64,000 bases of DNA from Bacillota bacterium (lineage in GTDB: Bacteria > Bacillota > Limnochordia > Darwinibacteriales > Darwinibacteriaceae): positions 1-64,000 of the forward strand of contig JAAYSR010000234.1 in NCBI GenBank assembly GCA_012518325.1, given 5' to 3'. Positions 1-8,120 of this stretch are shown here, one piece after another. The notes beneath the pieces are model-generated. The model was not told where the DNA came from. It searched no databases and saw only the letters and a program-made list of their open reading frames with translations. The position numbers were made by a program, and so were the translations under genes. Within the stretch, counting starts at the first letter, position 1; each line of letters opens with the position of its first letter.

Positions 1-901
1 ATTCGGCATTGCTCCACAGCTGATCAATGAGTTCGGGCTGTTCAATCAGCATGTCAACTGCTTCCATACCGGCGGCTGTAACGGCAGGGGGCAGAGAGGT
101 GCTGAACAGCACAGGCCGCGCCCGCTGGACCAAATAGTCGATGAGCTTTTGGGGACCGGCTACATAACCGCCCAGGACGCCAATGGCCTTGGAAAGCGTA
201 CCGACCTGAATATCTACCTGGCCGTGGAGATTAAAGTGATCCACTGTTCCGCGCCCGTTGCGTCCCATGACTCCGCTGGCATGCGCATCGTCCACCATGA
301 CAATGGCACCGTGCTCCTTGGCCAGCTTCACTATTTCGGGCAGGGGGGCGACATCGCCATCCATGGAAAAGACGCCGTCTGTGACCACTATCTTGCGGCG
401 GCCTTCCGCTTCCTGCAACGCTGTGCGCAACCCATCCATGTCAGCGTGGGGATAGATTTTTATCTGGGCTCGGCTCAGGCGTGAACCATCAATAATGCTG
501 GCATGGTTCAGCTCGTCGCTGATGATTACATCTTCCCGACCCATGATGCAGCTTACTGTTCCTGAGTTGGCAGTAAAACCCGATTGGAAAAGCAGGCAGG
601 CTTCGACATTCTTAAACTTAGCCAGCTTCGCCTCAAACTCCCGGTGCAAGTCCATTTGACCAGCAATGGTCCGCACTGCTCCAGGGCCCACACCGAGCTT
701 TTCAGTGGCTTTGACTGCCGCTTCGATTAACCGGGGATGGTTCGCCAGACCAAGGTAGTTGTTGGATGACAGATTCACTACCGCTTTACCGTCATAGACT
801 GATCGTGGCTTTTGGTCTCCCGTGAGGGTGCGGGGCTCGCGATACAAGCCCTGATCCTTGAGATTTTGCAGCTCCTGTTCCAAGAAACTCAGTGCATCCA
901 C
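1..901 (-). CDS. kbl: Glycine C-acetyltransferase (2-amino-3-ketobutyrate CoA ligase), 3' end outside window
   Basis: PLP enzyme of the alpha-oxoamine synthase family; it cleaves 2-amino-3-oxobutyrate with CoA to glycine and acetyl-CoA, the second step of threonine degradation. Translating the minus strand from 901 gives [15 protein letters not shown], then [11 protein letters not shown], a [10 protein letters not shown] stretch, and the PLP-lysine motif GTLSKAIG (around 170-200). The GTG start at 901 overlaps the TAG stop of tdh (TAGTG), so the two are probably translationally coupled. About 300 codons are present and no stop is reached. The pairing with tdh makes the call nearly certain. 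Confidence 0.93.
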   Translation of the reverse strand, partial: MDALSFLEQELQNLKDQGLYREPRTLTGDQKPRSVYDGKAVVNLSSNNYLGLANHPRLIEAAVKATEKLGVGPGAVRTIAGQMDLHREFEAKLAKFKNVEACLLFQSGFTANSGTVSCIMGREDVIISDELNHASIIDGSRLSRAQIKIYPHADMDGLRTALQEAEGRRKIVVTDGVFSMDGDVAPLPEIVKLAKEHGAIVMVDDAHASGVMGRNGRGTVDHFNLHGQVDIQVGTLSKAIGVLGGYVAGPQKLIDYLVQRARPVLFSTSLPPAVTAAGMEAVDMLIEQPELIDQLWSNAE

Positions 902-1953
902 TACAAAACACTCCCATCTAGATAGATAATGATCTTGCCGCATTGGCCGGCCTTCATCAGTTCAAACCCTTCACCAATACGCTCAAAAGGCAGGCGGTGC
1001 GTAATCAGCGGTGTGAGATCTAAACCGCTTTGCAGCAGTGCCTGACCTTGATACCATGTTTCGAACATCTTGCGCCCGTTAATTCCAATTACAGTAGCGC
1101 CCTTGAATACAATGGCCGTAGCCAGATCAATTCTGATAGGTTCAGAAGGAATGCCGAGCATGGAGGCGGTCCCGCCGTGGGCCAGGCACTTAAAGGCATC
1201 ATTGATCGCAACTTCGCTGCCGGACATCTCCAGAAGCACCTCAACTCCCTTGCCTCCGGTGGCCTGGTTCACCGCAGAGCACAGATCTTCAGTCCGTACA
1301 TCTACTACGTAGTCTGCGCCGAACTGTCTGGCCAAGTCCAGACGATAGGGGCTTACATCTGAACAGATTATTTTCTTGGCCCCTGCCTGCCTGGCGATTG
1401 GAATGGTAGCTAAACCGATGGGACCTACGCCGGTAATCAGAACATCTGCCCCCACCAGATCGCAGGCCAGTGCGGTATGCACTGCGTTGCCGTACGGATC
1501 CTGAATGGCGGCCACCTCGGGGTTAACGTCATAATCCCATACCCAGAGGTTTTCATACGGAACAGTGACATATTCTGCGAAACAGCCGTCCCGATCCACC
1601 CCAACTATCTCCACGCTTTCACAGATATGGCCCCGTCCGGTGCGGCAGTAGCGGCAGACACCGCAGGTGAAATGCGTTTCTACAGAAACAAAGTCGCCTT
1701 CCTTGACCCCTTTGACTCCTTCGCCAAGTTCGACAACATCTCCGCAGAACTCGTGGCCGAAGATCAAAGGTGGTTTTATGCGACCCTGAGCCCACTGATC
1801 CCAGCTGTAGATGTGTACGTCAGTACCGCAGATGGCCGCCACCCTAACTTTAACCAGCACTTCCCCTGCCCTGGGCTTGGGGATGGGAGCGTCAACAAAC
1901 TCAAACCCCTTAGCAGCTTCAGTTTTGGCGACGGCCTTCATTGTCTTCGACAT
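901..1953 (-). CDS. tdh: L-threonine 3-dehydrogenase
   Basis: Zinc-dependent medium-chain dehydrogenase that oxidises L-threonine to 2-amino-3-oxobutyrate with NAD+, feeding Kbl. The 350-residue protein has the catalytic-zinc segment ICGTDVH (Cys42) and GHE (His67-Glu68), four structural-zinc cysteines (Cys97, Cys100, Cys103, Cys111), and a Rossmann GVGPIG motif at 175-180. Length fits the family. The ATG at 1953 follows GGAGGGG. It is the first gene of the tdh-kbl pair and is divergent from the chemoreceptor at 2097. Confidence 0.96.
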   Translation of the reverse strand: MSKTMKAVAKTEAAKGFEFVDAPIPKPRAGEVLVKVRVAAICGTDVHIYSWDQWAQGRIKPPLIFGHEFCGDVVELGEGVKGVKEGDFVSVETHFTCGVCRYCRTGRGHICESVEIVGVDRDGCFAEYVTVPYENLWVWDYDVNPEVAAIQDPYGNAVHTALACDLVGADVLITGVGPIGLATIPIARQAGAKKIICSDVSPYRLDLARQFGADYVVDVRTEDLCSAVNQATGGKGVEVLLEMSGSEVAINDAFKCLAHGGTASMLGIPSEPIRIDLATAIVFKGATVIGINGRKMFETWYQGQALLQSGLDLTPLITHRLPFERIGEGFELMKAGQCGKIIIYLDGSVL

Positions 1954-2096
1954 GTAGCTACCCCTCCAGAATGAAACAAATTTCCTTCACATAATTCTTC
2001 CATTCTTCTTACGACTTATCCTGCCATACAATAGAGGATTTCTTTTGCCTCAGGAACAATTACTCATGAAACCGAAGGAATGGAGGCAGCAAAAAC

Positions 2097-2948
2097 ATGG
2101 AACAATTGGGCATTGTTGGAGCAGGGCAAGGCGGAGCCGATCTGCTCAGAACCTTCCTCGCCAATCCAAACGTACATGTCATCGGCATTGCAGATCCGAA
2201 TCCGCACAGTCCCGGCATGCTCCTGGCAAGACAACATAGCATCTTTACCACAAAGGACTTTATGGACTTAGTAAATCTTCCCGGCAAAAAAATGCTTTTC
2301 GATGCAACCGGCGTCCCGGCAGTGGCAGCGGCACTGGAAAGTGTGGCTTGTGAAACCAATATCGTGGTCCGGCCGGAACTGGCCAAACTGATCTGGGAAC
2401 TGGTTGATGCCAAGGAAAAGGTCAATCTCGCCCTGATCAAGGAGTCCGATGCCTTGCGCGGCTCCATTGAACGCGGCCTGGAACACATAGAGACCCTCAA
2501 CTCCACGCATGAACGGGCAATTCTGCATACGGCGGAAGAAATCAAAGCGCTTTCCGAACTCACTGCCGAAAGCCAAAGCCTGATTGAAGAAACCGCAACC
2601 GTCATCGGGCTGATCAAAAATGTGGCGGATCAGACTAGAATGCTTGGTATCAATGCATCGATTGAATCGGCAAGGGCTGGGGATCACGGGCGGGGATTCG
2701 GGGTAGTGGCCGACTCCATCCACAAGCTTTCAGCAAGCACTTTGCAGTCAGTCAACTCGGTCACCCAGACGATGGCCACCATCGGAAAGGTGCTGCAAAA
2801 CATTGACCAAAGGGTCAGCAGTGTTGTGGAAGAAGTGCAGAAGCTGGAAGAAAACCAAAGGACACTTACTCACGAGCTGCACCGTTCGTTGGAAGAGATG
2901 ATCGAAAGTGCCCAAACCCTGTCCCAAATCGCCGAACAGAACAAATAG
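2097..2948 (+). CDS. Soluble chemoreceptor-like protein: N-terminal Rossmann domain fused to an MCP signalling domain
   Basis: Residues 1 to about 105 look like a dinucleotide-binding Rossmann unit: beta1 with GAGQGG at 8-13, then VIGIADPN, whose Asp33 at the end of beta2 suggests NAD(H) preference. Residues about 106-283 are a coiled-coil MCP signalling domain; the hairpin tip (177-205) contains VADQTRMLGINASIESARAG and GRGFGVVA, with tip Glu190. There is no signal peptide, membrane segment or HAMP domain, and no CheR/CheB pentapeptide tail. A GGAGG ribosome site precedes the ATG. The gene stands alone with no che genes nearby. Domain identities are seen; sensing of nicotinamide nucleotide or redox state is inference. 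Confidence 0.85.
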   Translation: MEQLGIVGAGQGGADLLRTFLANPNVHVIGIADPNPHSPGMLLARQHSIFTTKDFMDLVNLPGKKMLFDATGVPAVAAALESVACETNIVVRPELAKLIWELVDAKEKVNLALIKESDALRGSIERGLEHIETLNSTHERAILHTAEEIKALSELTAESQSLIEETATVIGLIKNVADQTRMLGINASIESARAGDHGRGFGVVADSIHKLSASTLQSVNSVTQTMATIGKVLQNIDQRVSSVVEEVQKLEENQRTLTHELHRSLEEMIESAQTLSQIAEQNK

Positions 2949-3027
2949 GCAGGATGTTCTGCCGCTGCCTTGAAGATCTGAGCTGCGGCTCATATCCTCA
3001 AGGCAACAGCCTCATCAAGACACAAAA

Positions 3028-3061
3028 AAATAAGCAGCCGCAAGGCTGCTTCACTTTTTCT
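3028..3061. terminator. Bidirectional intrinsic terminator between the chemoreceptor gene and the tRNA operon
   Basis: Stem GCAGCC-GCAA-GGCTGC. On the plus strand it is followed by TTCACTTTTT and ends the chemoreceptor transcript. On the minus strand it is followed by TTATTTTTTT and ends the tRNA operon. Confidence 0.8.
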
Positions 3062-3064
3062 AAA

Positions 3065-3142
3065 TGGGGTGAGTAACCGGATTCGAACCGGCGACCTCCA
3101 GGGCCACAACCTGGCGCTCTAACCAGCTGAGCTATACCCACC
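3065..3142 (-). tRNA. tRNA-His (GTG)
   Basis: Cloverleaf on the minus strand with anticodon GTG in loop TTGTGGC, T-loop GGTTCGAATCC and acceptor stem GTGGGTA/TACTCAC. The extra 5' G opposite the C discriminator is the identity feature of tRNA-His, and the CCA end is encoded. It is the last gene of the Pro-Gly-Arg-His operon. Confidence 0.97.
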
Positions 3143-3150
3143 ATGATGTA

Positions 3151-3227
3151 TGGCGCGCCTGGCAGGAATCGAACCTGCGGCACTCGGATTAGAAGTCCGA
3201 TGCACTATCCCCTGAGCTACAGGCGCC
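3151..3227 (-). tRNA. tRNA-Arg (TCT)
   Basis: Minus-strand cloverleaf of 77 nt with loop CTTCTAA (anticodon TCT, reading AGA/AGG), D-arm TAGCTCAGGGG, T-arm GCAGGTTCGATTCCTGC and encoded CCA. It is third in the operon. Confidence 0.97.
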
Positions 3228-3241
3228 TGAAAAGGCAGAAA

Positions 3242-3315
3242 TGGAGCGGGTGATGAGAATCGAACTCACATAGCCGGCTTGGAAGGCCGGTGCTCTACCA
3301 TTGAGCTACACCCGC
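3242..3315 (-). tRNA. tRNA-Gly (TCC)
   Basis: Minus-strand cloverleaf of 74 nt starting GCGGGTGTAGCTCAATGG, with anticodon loop CTTCCAA (anticodon TCC, reading GGA/GGG) and encoded CCA. It is second in the operon. Confidence 0.97.
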
Positions 3316-3322
3316 AAGATCA

Positions 3323-3400
3323 TGGTCGGGGCGAGAGGATTTGAACCTCCGGCCTCCTGCTCCCAAGGCAGGCGCGCTAGCCAAACTGCGCCACGCCCCG
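3323..3400 (-). tRNA. tRNA-Pro (TGG)
   Basis: Minus-strand cloverleaf of 78 nt with acceptor CGGGGCG/CGCCCCG, anticodon loop CTTGGGA (anticodon TGG) and encoded CCA. It is the first gene of the operon, directly behind the promoter at 3414-3443. Confidence 0.97.
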
Positions 3401-3413
3401 ACTGACAATGTCA

Positions 3414-3443
3414 ATATTACCACAGGTAGCCGATCTGTGTCAA
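3414..3443 (-). promoter_or_regulatory. Sigma-A promoter of the tRNA-Pro-Gly-Arg-His operon
   Basis: On the minus strand TTGACA (3443-3438) and TAATAT (3419-3414) are separated by 18 bp. The -10 ends 13 bp before the tRNA-Pro 5' end. The -35 overlaps the last bases of rdgB. Confidence 0.85.
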
Positions 3444-4054
3444 CTGCTTTTCTCAGCTTCCAGCCCCATAATTACCTTCAGCATGCCCTGCATGGCGCGG
3501 AATCGATGGCTGATGCTGTTTTTTTCAGCAGAACTGAGCTCCGCAAAGGTAAGCCCCAGCTCCGGGACAAAGAACAAAGGATCATACCCGAAACCGCTGT
3601 TGCCTCTAGGTTCAAAGAGGATAACACCCCGACAGATCCCTTCAGAAAACTCTACCTGACCATCCGGTGCGGCTAACGCCATCACACAGCGAAACTGCGC
3701 ACCGCGCTGCTCTATGGGGCAGTCCGCCAACTTCTCCAAAAGCAGTTCGTTATTTCGCCTATCCGAGGCCGGTTCACCTGCAAAACGGGCAGAATGAACG
3801 CCTGGCGCCCCGCCAAGGGCGTCCACCTCTAACCCAGAGTCATCGGCTAGGACATACTCTCCACACAGCCTGGCAATCTCCACTGCCTTTTTGCGGGCAT
3901 TATCCTGGAAAGTGTCACCGTCTTCCACCACGGGAGGATAGTCCCCTACTTCAGACAGGCTCACCACTTCCAGGTCAAGCTGTGAGACAAGCTCCTTGAT
4001 TTCCTTGATTTTATGTGCGTTGTGGCTGGCCACAATAATGCGTCTTGTCGCCAT
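3440..4054 (-). CDS. rdgB: XTP/dITP pyrophosphatase (RdgB/HAM1 family)
   Basis: House-cleaning nucleotidase that hydrolyses deaminated purine triphosphates (XTP, dITP, ITP) to monophosphates and keeps them out of DNA and RNA. The 204-residue protein shows ASHNAHK at 9-15, the DDSGLEVDALGGAPG catalytic block from 71, GFGYDP at 154-159 and SHR at 182-184. It starts immediately after the rph stop codon, so the two are co-translated; rph-rdgB is a common Bacillota pair (rph-ysnA in Bacillus subtilis). Confidence 0.96.
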   Translation of the reverse strand: MATRRIIVASHNAHKIKEIKELVSQLDLEVVSLSEVGDYPPVVEDGDTFQDNARKKAVEIARLCGEYVLADDSGLEVDALGGAPGVHSARFAGEPASDRRNNELLLEKLADCPIEQRGAQFRCVMALAAPDGQVEFSEGICRGVILFEPRGNSGFGYDPLFFVPELGLTFAELSSAEKNSISHRFRAMQGMLKVIMGLEAEKSS

Positions 4055-4792
4055 CTACTTACCACCAAACTTCTTTGCCAAATCTTCCATGAGCAAAGCC
4101 TGCTGTTTCTCAAACAGCTCTGAGATACCCTTTTCGGCCAGATCCATCAGCTGTCCCATCTGTTCACGGGAAAACGGCTGCCCTTCGGCTGTGCCCTGCA
4201 CCTCGACAATCTGTCCGCTTTGGGTCATCACCACATTAAAGTCAACCTCGGCTGCAAAGTCTTCTTCATAATTCAGGTCTAAGACAGGCTGGCCGTTGAC
4301 AATCCCTACACTGACCGCGGCCAGGTATTCCTTGACACCTGGGTTGCCCTCAATGGTGCGCAGGGCATCGACCAGCGCAATAAAAGCTCCGGTAATGGAT
4401 GCGGTCCGTGTCCCCCCGTCGGCTTGGATCACATCGCAGTCGATCCAGATCGTACGCTCGCCTAAAGCCTTCAGGTCAACAACGGAACGCAGCGAACGCC
4501 CGATCAGGCGCTGAATCTCATGGGTGCGGCCGCCAATCCTGCCCCTGGATGACTCCCTTGGGTTGCGTACAGCTGTGGCCCGAGGCAGCATAGAATACTC
4601 CCCAGTGACCCATCCTTCACCCATGCCCCGCAAAAAGGGCGGTACTTTGTCTTCAACAGTGGCGGTGCAAATCACCTGGGTATGTCCAATCTCAATTAGA
4701 ACCGAGCCTTCCGCGTACATATTCACATTCCGCGTTATCTTCACTGGCCGCAGCTCATCACAGGCACGTCCGTCTGGCCGTGTGTATTCCAT
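4055..4792 (-). CDS. rph: Ribonuclease PH
   Basis: Phosphorolytic 3'-5' exoribonuclease that trims tRNA 3' ends. The 245-residue protein has the family's order of motifs: RPDGR near the N terminus, [10 protein letters not shown] (64-73), [38 protein letters not shown] (from 118, with the phosphate-binding GTR), and LDLNYEED. Full length. It sits one base after the stop of the fumarase-type gene and abuts rdgB. Confidence 0.97.
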   Translation of the reverse strand: MEYTRPDGRACDELRPVKITRNVNMYAEGSVLIEIGHTQVICTATVEDKVPPFLRGMGEGWVTGEYSMLPRATAVRNPRESSRGRIGGRTHEIQRLIGRSLRSVVDLKALGERTIWIDCDVIQADGGTRTASITGAFIALVDALRTIEGNPGVKEYLAAVSVGIVNGQPVLDLNYEEDFAAEVDFNVVMTQSGQIVEVQGTAEGQPFSREQMGQLMDLAEKGISELFEKQQALLMEDLAKKFGGK

Positions 4793-5353
4793 TTATTTGT
4801 CCTCCTCCACGCCAAAGTTGCGATACTTGGCAACCCCTTGTTCATAAAGATTGTTTCCCAAACTGTCAATAGCTACAATCGCAGGAAAGTCTTCGACTAC
4901 CATGCGGTGCACAGCCTCTGCGCCCAAATCAGGGTAAGCGACAACCTGGACTTCCTTGATGCTTTGGGCAATATACGCGGCAGCTCCGCCCACCGCTGCA
5001 AAATAGACTGCACCGTGTTCTTGCATTGCCTCGATTACCTCTTGGCTGCGGCCGCCCTTGCCGATCATCCCCTTGACACCCTGCGCCAACAGGGGAACGG
5101 TCAAGCTGTCCATGCGCGTGGAGGTAGTTGGGCCCGCAGAACCGATTGGCTCACCGGGCTTGGGCGGCGTTGGCCCAACGTAGTAAATAATTGCTCCCTT
5201 CGGGTCAAACGGCAGAGGTTCACCGGCCTCGATCAGTTTGACCAGCCGCTGATGTGCAGCATCACGTGCGGTATAAATGACACCGCTAATCAGCACCTCA
5301 TCGCCGGCCCGAAGCGACCTGGCATCCTCAAGGGGGGCTGTTACACGAATCAT
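4793..5353 (-). CDS. Class I fumarate hydratase beta-subunit-type protein, without its alpha partner
   Basis: The 186-residue protein matches the C-terminal (beta) half of iron-sulfur class I fumarases and tartrate dehydratases: ISGVIYTARDAAH, YYVGPTPPKPGEPIGSAGPT, GMIGKGGR and VYFAAVGGAAAYIAQ. In that family the 4Fe-4S cluster is held by the alpha subunit, and the two are normally adjacent or fused. Here the upstream neighbour is murD, and no alpha subunit occurs in the window. The ATG at 5353 follows AGGAGGAGATTAAG; a longer frame running into murD lacks support. It may pair with a distant alpha subunit or do something else. Confidence 0.85.
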   Translation of the reverse strand: MIRVTAPLEDARSLRAGDEVLISGVIYTARDAAHQRLVKLIEAGEPLPFDPKGAIIYYVGPTPPKPGEPIGSAGPTTSTRMDSLTVPLLAQGVKGMIGKGGRSQEVIEAMQEHGAVYFAAVGGAAAYIAQSIKEVQVVAYPDLGAEAVHRMVVEDFPAIVAIDSLGNNLYEQGVAKYRNFGVEEDK

Positions 5354-5354
5354 C

Positions 5355-6743
5355 TTAATCTCCTCCTGCACTCTCTGATTGTAATTTGGCCACCAGAGCC
5401 CGGAAATGTTCGCCCCTGGCCATGAAATTGGCATATTGATCAAAGCTTGCGCTGGCAGGCGACAGGAGCACCACATCTCCCGGCTCTGCCAACTCCTTTG
5501 CTAAAGGCACCGCCGCTTCTAAGTCTTCGACTTCGTGCAGGGAAACGCCTCCCGCATCAAGGACCGCCCTACGAATTTTTGGTGCTGTGGCGCCCAGCAG
5601 GATCAAGTGCCTTACTCCAGAATGGACAGCACAGCCCAATTTGTCAAAGGAAAGCTGCTTGTCGGATCCGCCGGCAATCAGTATTGGCGGCTTGGCAAAG
5701 GATCGCAGTGCAGCTATGGTCCTGTCTGGAGTTGTGGCTATAGAATCATTGTAGTACTTTACCCCGTCAACTTCAGCTACCAGCTCCAAACGATGGGGCA
5801 CACCGGTAAAGGTCCGACCAACCTGCCTGATTGCCTCTAAGCCGGCGCCGGCGACGTGACTGAGGAGAGCCGCTGCCAGGAAGTTGGCCACATTATGTTC
5901 CCCGGGAAGGAGCAGCTCTGTCCTTCTGGCAAAGAACTGCTCACCTGCGCCATCAGACAAGACCAGGTCATCACCGGACAAATAGGCTCCGGGCTTCACC
6001 CTTTCCTTAAGGCTGAAAAAGAAGACTCTGCCCGGAGCCTCGTCTGCCATCGCCCGTGTGACTGGGTCATCATAATTAAGAACCAAAAAATCGCTGTCCT
6101 TTTGATAACGATAGATGTTCTGCTTGGCGCTGACGTAGTTTTCCATGGTATGATGAACATCCAGGTGATTTTCGGCGATATTGGTAATTACCGCGCCGTG
6201 GGGACTTTTCCTCAGATCTTCCAGCTGAAAGCTGGACAGTTCCAACAGAACATGATCCTCCGGTCTGAACCGGTCAAGTTCGCCAATGAGAGGCTCACCG
6301 ATGTTCCCCCCTACATAAGTGGACATCCCGCCCGCCTTGAACATTTCCCCTGCCAGGCTGGTGGTGGTTGTTTTACCGCTGCTGCCCGTGACGGCAAAAA
6401 CAGGTGCCCGGCTGTAGTGAAACAGCAAACCGATTTCGCTTACCAGGCAGCCCCTTTCCCTCACTGCCTGAAGCTCTGGAAGGTCCTTGGGCACCCCCGG
6501 ACTGACGGCCACCGCATCATAATCCTCTAAACCATTCAGGTAATCTGAACCTAAGACCAGATCGATTCCCAGGGACTGCAGCTCTTGAAATCTGTCCCCC
6601 AGCTCAGAACTTGACTTGCGATCTCTCCCGCTCAGCTGCGCCCCGGCTTCCTTTAGGACTTTAATAAGTGCAATGTTGCTGATCCCGAGGCCGATTACCG
6701 CAACTCGCTTTCCAGACCACTCTTCTGACAATCTCCTGTACAT
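5355..6743 (-). CDS. murD: UDP-N-acetylmuramoyl-L-alanine--D-glutamate ligase
   Basis: Cytoplasmic Mur ligase that adds D-glutamate to UDP-MurNAc-L-Ala using ATP. The 462-residue protein has an N-terminal Rossmann-like domain (VAVIGLGISN), the ATP loop GSSGKTTT (120-127), the central-domain motif ITNIAENHLDVH, and the C-terminal block GVPHRLELV followed by YNDSIATTPD. The ATG at 6743 overlaps the TAA stop of glutamate racemase (TAATG), so enzymes making and using D-glutamate appear coupled. This is outside any division/cell-wall cluster; whether another murD exists elsewhere cannot be seen. Confidence 0.94.
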   Translation of the reverse strand: MYRRLSEEWSGKRVAVIGLGISNIALIKVLKEAGAQLSGRDRKSSSELGDRFQELQSLGIDLVLGSDYLNGLEDYDAVAVSPGVPKDLPELQAVRERGCLVSEIGLLFHYSRAPVFAVTGSSGKTTTTSLAGEMFKAGGMSTYVGGNIGEPLIGELDRFRPEDHVLLELSSFQLEDLRKSPHGAVITNIAENHLDVHHTMENYVSAKQNIYRYQKDSDFLVLNYDDPVTRAMADEAPGRVFFFSLKERVKPGAYLSGDDLVLSDGAGEQFFARRTELLLPGEHNVANFLAAALLSHVAGAGLEAIRQVGRTFTGVPHRLELVAEVDGVKYYNDSIATTPDRTIAALRSFAKPPILIAGGSDKQLSFDKLGCAVHSGVRHLILLGATAPKIRRAVLDAGGVSLHEVEDLEAAVPLAKELAEPGDVVLLSPASASFDQYANFMARGEHFRALVAKLQSESAGGD

Positions 6744-7543
6744 TAGACTTTCTCTCCCGACATATGATAAAAGCCCACCGCTGGCAGTTCCTCCTTGAGC
6801 AACAGCTCGGCGGTGGTTTTGAACGTCTGCGGATCGCCGCTGACCCAAAACTGTGTATCGCAACTTGCAGCTTTCCCCAGCTGATCAGCCTGCCAGGCTG
6901 GGAACATCTCCCCCACCTGCACTGCCAAAGCAGGGGCCGGGTCAACGATGCGCACCGCTGGACCCGCCAGCTCTGCAATGGACTCCCGCAGGAAGGGATA
7001 ATGGGTGCAGCCGAGCAAGAGGGTGTCTATATTCTCAGCCAGGAGAGGATCAATGTATTCTTTCAGTGCCTGCCTGGTGAGATCAGAGTTTATCTCCCCT
7101 GCTTCAACCAAGGGCACCAGTTTTGGTGCGCTTTGGACAAATACTTTCGTATCGGGCGCAGCCTCAGCAAAAGCCCTTTGATACGCCCCGCTTTCTGCAG
7201 TTGCCCGGGTGGCCAGCACTCCCACGCGTCCGTCGCTTACCTCAAGCACGGCATCGACCGCCCTTTCAATAATGCCAAACACAGGGATATCCACCTTACC
7301 TGCCACCCGCGGCACCACAAGGGCGCTGGAAGTATTGCATGCCACCACAACAGCCTGACACCCTTTAGTCAGGAAAAACCCGACAATCTCCCAAAAGTAC
7401 CCTTCCAGCTGGGCCTGGGTTTTCTCTCCATACGGAACATGAGATGTATCACCAAAATACAGGAGCCGTGCCTTGGTAGATCGCCGAAGCTCACGCCAGA
7501 CAGACAGCCCCCCTAAACCAGAGTCGTAAATTCCAATTGCCAA
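6743..7543 (-). CDS. murI: Glutamate racemase
   Basis: Cofactor-independent racemase that makes D-glutamate for peptidoglycan. Key blocks are IGIYDSGLGGLS, VVACNTSSA (first catalytic cysteine) and LLGCTHYPFL (second catalytic cysteine). I chose the TTG at 7543, preceded by GGGGG at 7-bp spacing, because it puts the YDSGLGG motif near the N terminus as in RacE (266 residues). An in-frame ATG at 7603 would add 20 residues and overlap the upstream gene. The stop overlaps the murD start. Confidence 0.93.
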   Translation of the reverse strand: MAIGIYDSGLGGLSVWRELRRSTKARLLYFGDTSHVPYGEKTQAQLEGYFWEIVGFFLTKGCQAVVVACNTSSALVVPRVAGKVDIPVFGIIERAVDAVLEVSDGRVGVLATRATAESGAYQRAFAEAAPDTKVFVQSAPKLVPLVEAGEINSDLTRQALKEYIDPLLAENIDTLLLGCTHYPFLRESIAELAGPAVRIVDPAPALAVQVGEMFPAWQADQLGKAASCDTQFWVSGDPQTFKTTAELLLKEELPAVGFYHMSGEKV

Positions 7544-7574
7544 TACAATTCCCCCAGGAGGTGTGTTCTCACCA

Positions 7575-8111
7575 TCATATGTGAGAACTACCCAAAATCT
7601 CATAGTCCTTCTCCAGGGGCTCAGTTAGGTCTAAGTGACCTGCCAGGGTGGAAACCATTCTGTTTTCCACCAGGATCTGCACCCGCCGAACCCCCTGGGC
7701 CCCAACTAAAGTGTTGACTATGCCATATACTGTAAAGATCTCTCCTGTACTTCCCCCCGGATGATTGGTTACGAGATGGTGACTGAAATTGAGATACAGC
7801 ACATCGCCGCGCTGACTGTAGCTCAGCAGCCGGACACCTTCAGGCAGAATCGGAAACAAGCCTGGCAGGCGCGGGCCCGCCAAGAGGCTCTCCAAACGCT
7901 CTTCAATCGTCCCTGCACCTTGGCGAAACTCGGGCACCAGGTAAAGGCTCCCGGGAGATGCGAAGTACACCGCATAAAAAGGCTTGCTGACATCAACGGA
8001 TACCTCTATTATCCCATTTTCCTCACTGAGTACATACAGCACAGTACGCACCGCAAACAGCAAGAGCAAGAATACAACTGCCATGGCTGCACTGCGCTTC
8101 CATCTCATCAC
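7575..8111 (-). CDS. GerMN-domain membrane-anchored protein (GerM-like)
   Basis: The 178-residue protein has one N-terminal membrane anchor or signal (residues about 7-28) and then a GerMN domain: SLYLVPEFRQ, ERLESLLAGP, ILPEGVRLLS, LYLNFSHHL, GGSTGEIFTVYGIVNTL and AGHLDLTEPL. GerM of Bacillus subtilis is a spore-cortex/germination lipoprotein encoded beside racE and rph, an order partly kept here. Located outside the membrane. It follows the amidase by 9 nt. The cell-wall or spore role is inferred from family and context. Confidence 0.85.
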   Translation of the reverse strand: MMRWKRSAAMAVVFLLLLFAVRTVLYVLSEENGIIEVSVDVSKPFYAVYFASPGSLYLVPEFRQGAGTIEERLESLLAGPRLPGLFPILPEGVRLLSYSQRGDVLYLNFSHHLVTNHPGGSTGEIFTVYGIVNTLVGAQGVRRVQILVENRMVSTLAGHLDLTEPLEKDYEILGSSHI

Positions 8112-8120
8112 CGTCGCCCC

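Noticed and set aside
2998..3183. Small frames across the tRNA genes
   Set aside because: They read through mature tRNA sequences.
5354..5476. Upstream extension of the fumarase-type frame into murD
   Set aside because: The strong AGGAGG before ATG 5353 and family length support the shorter form.
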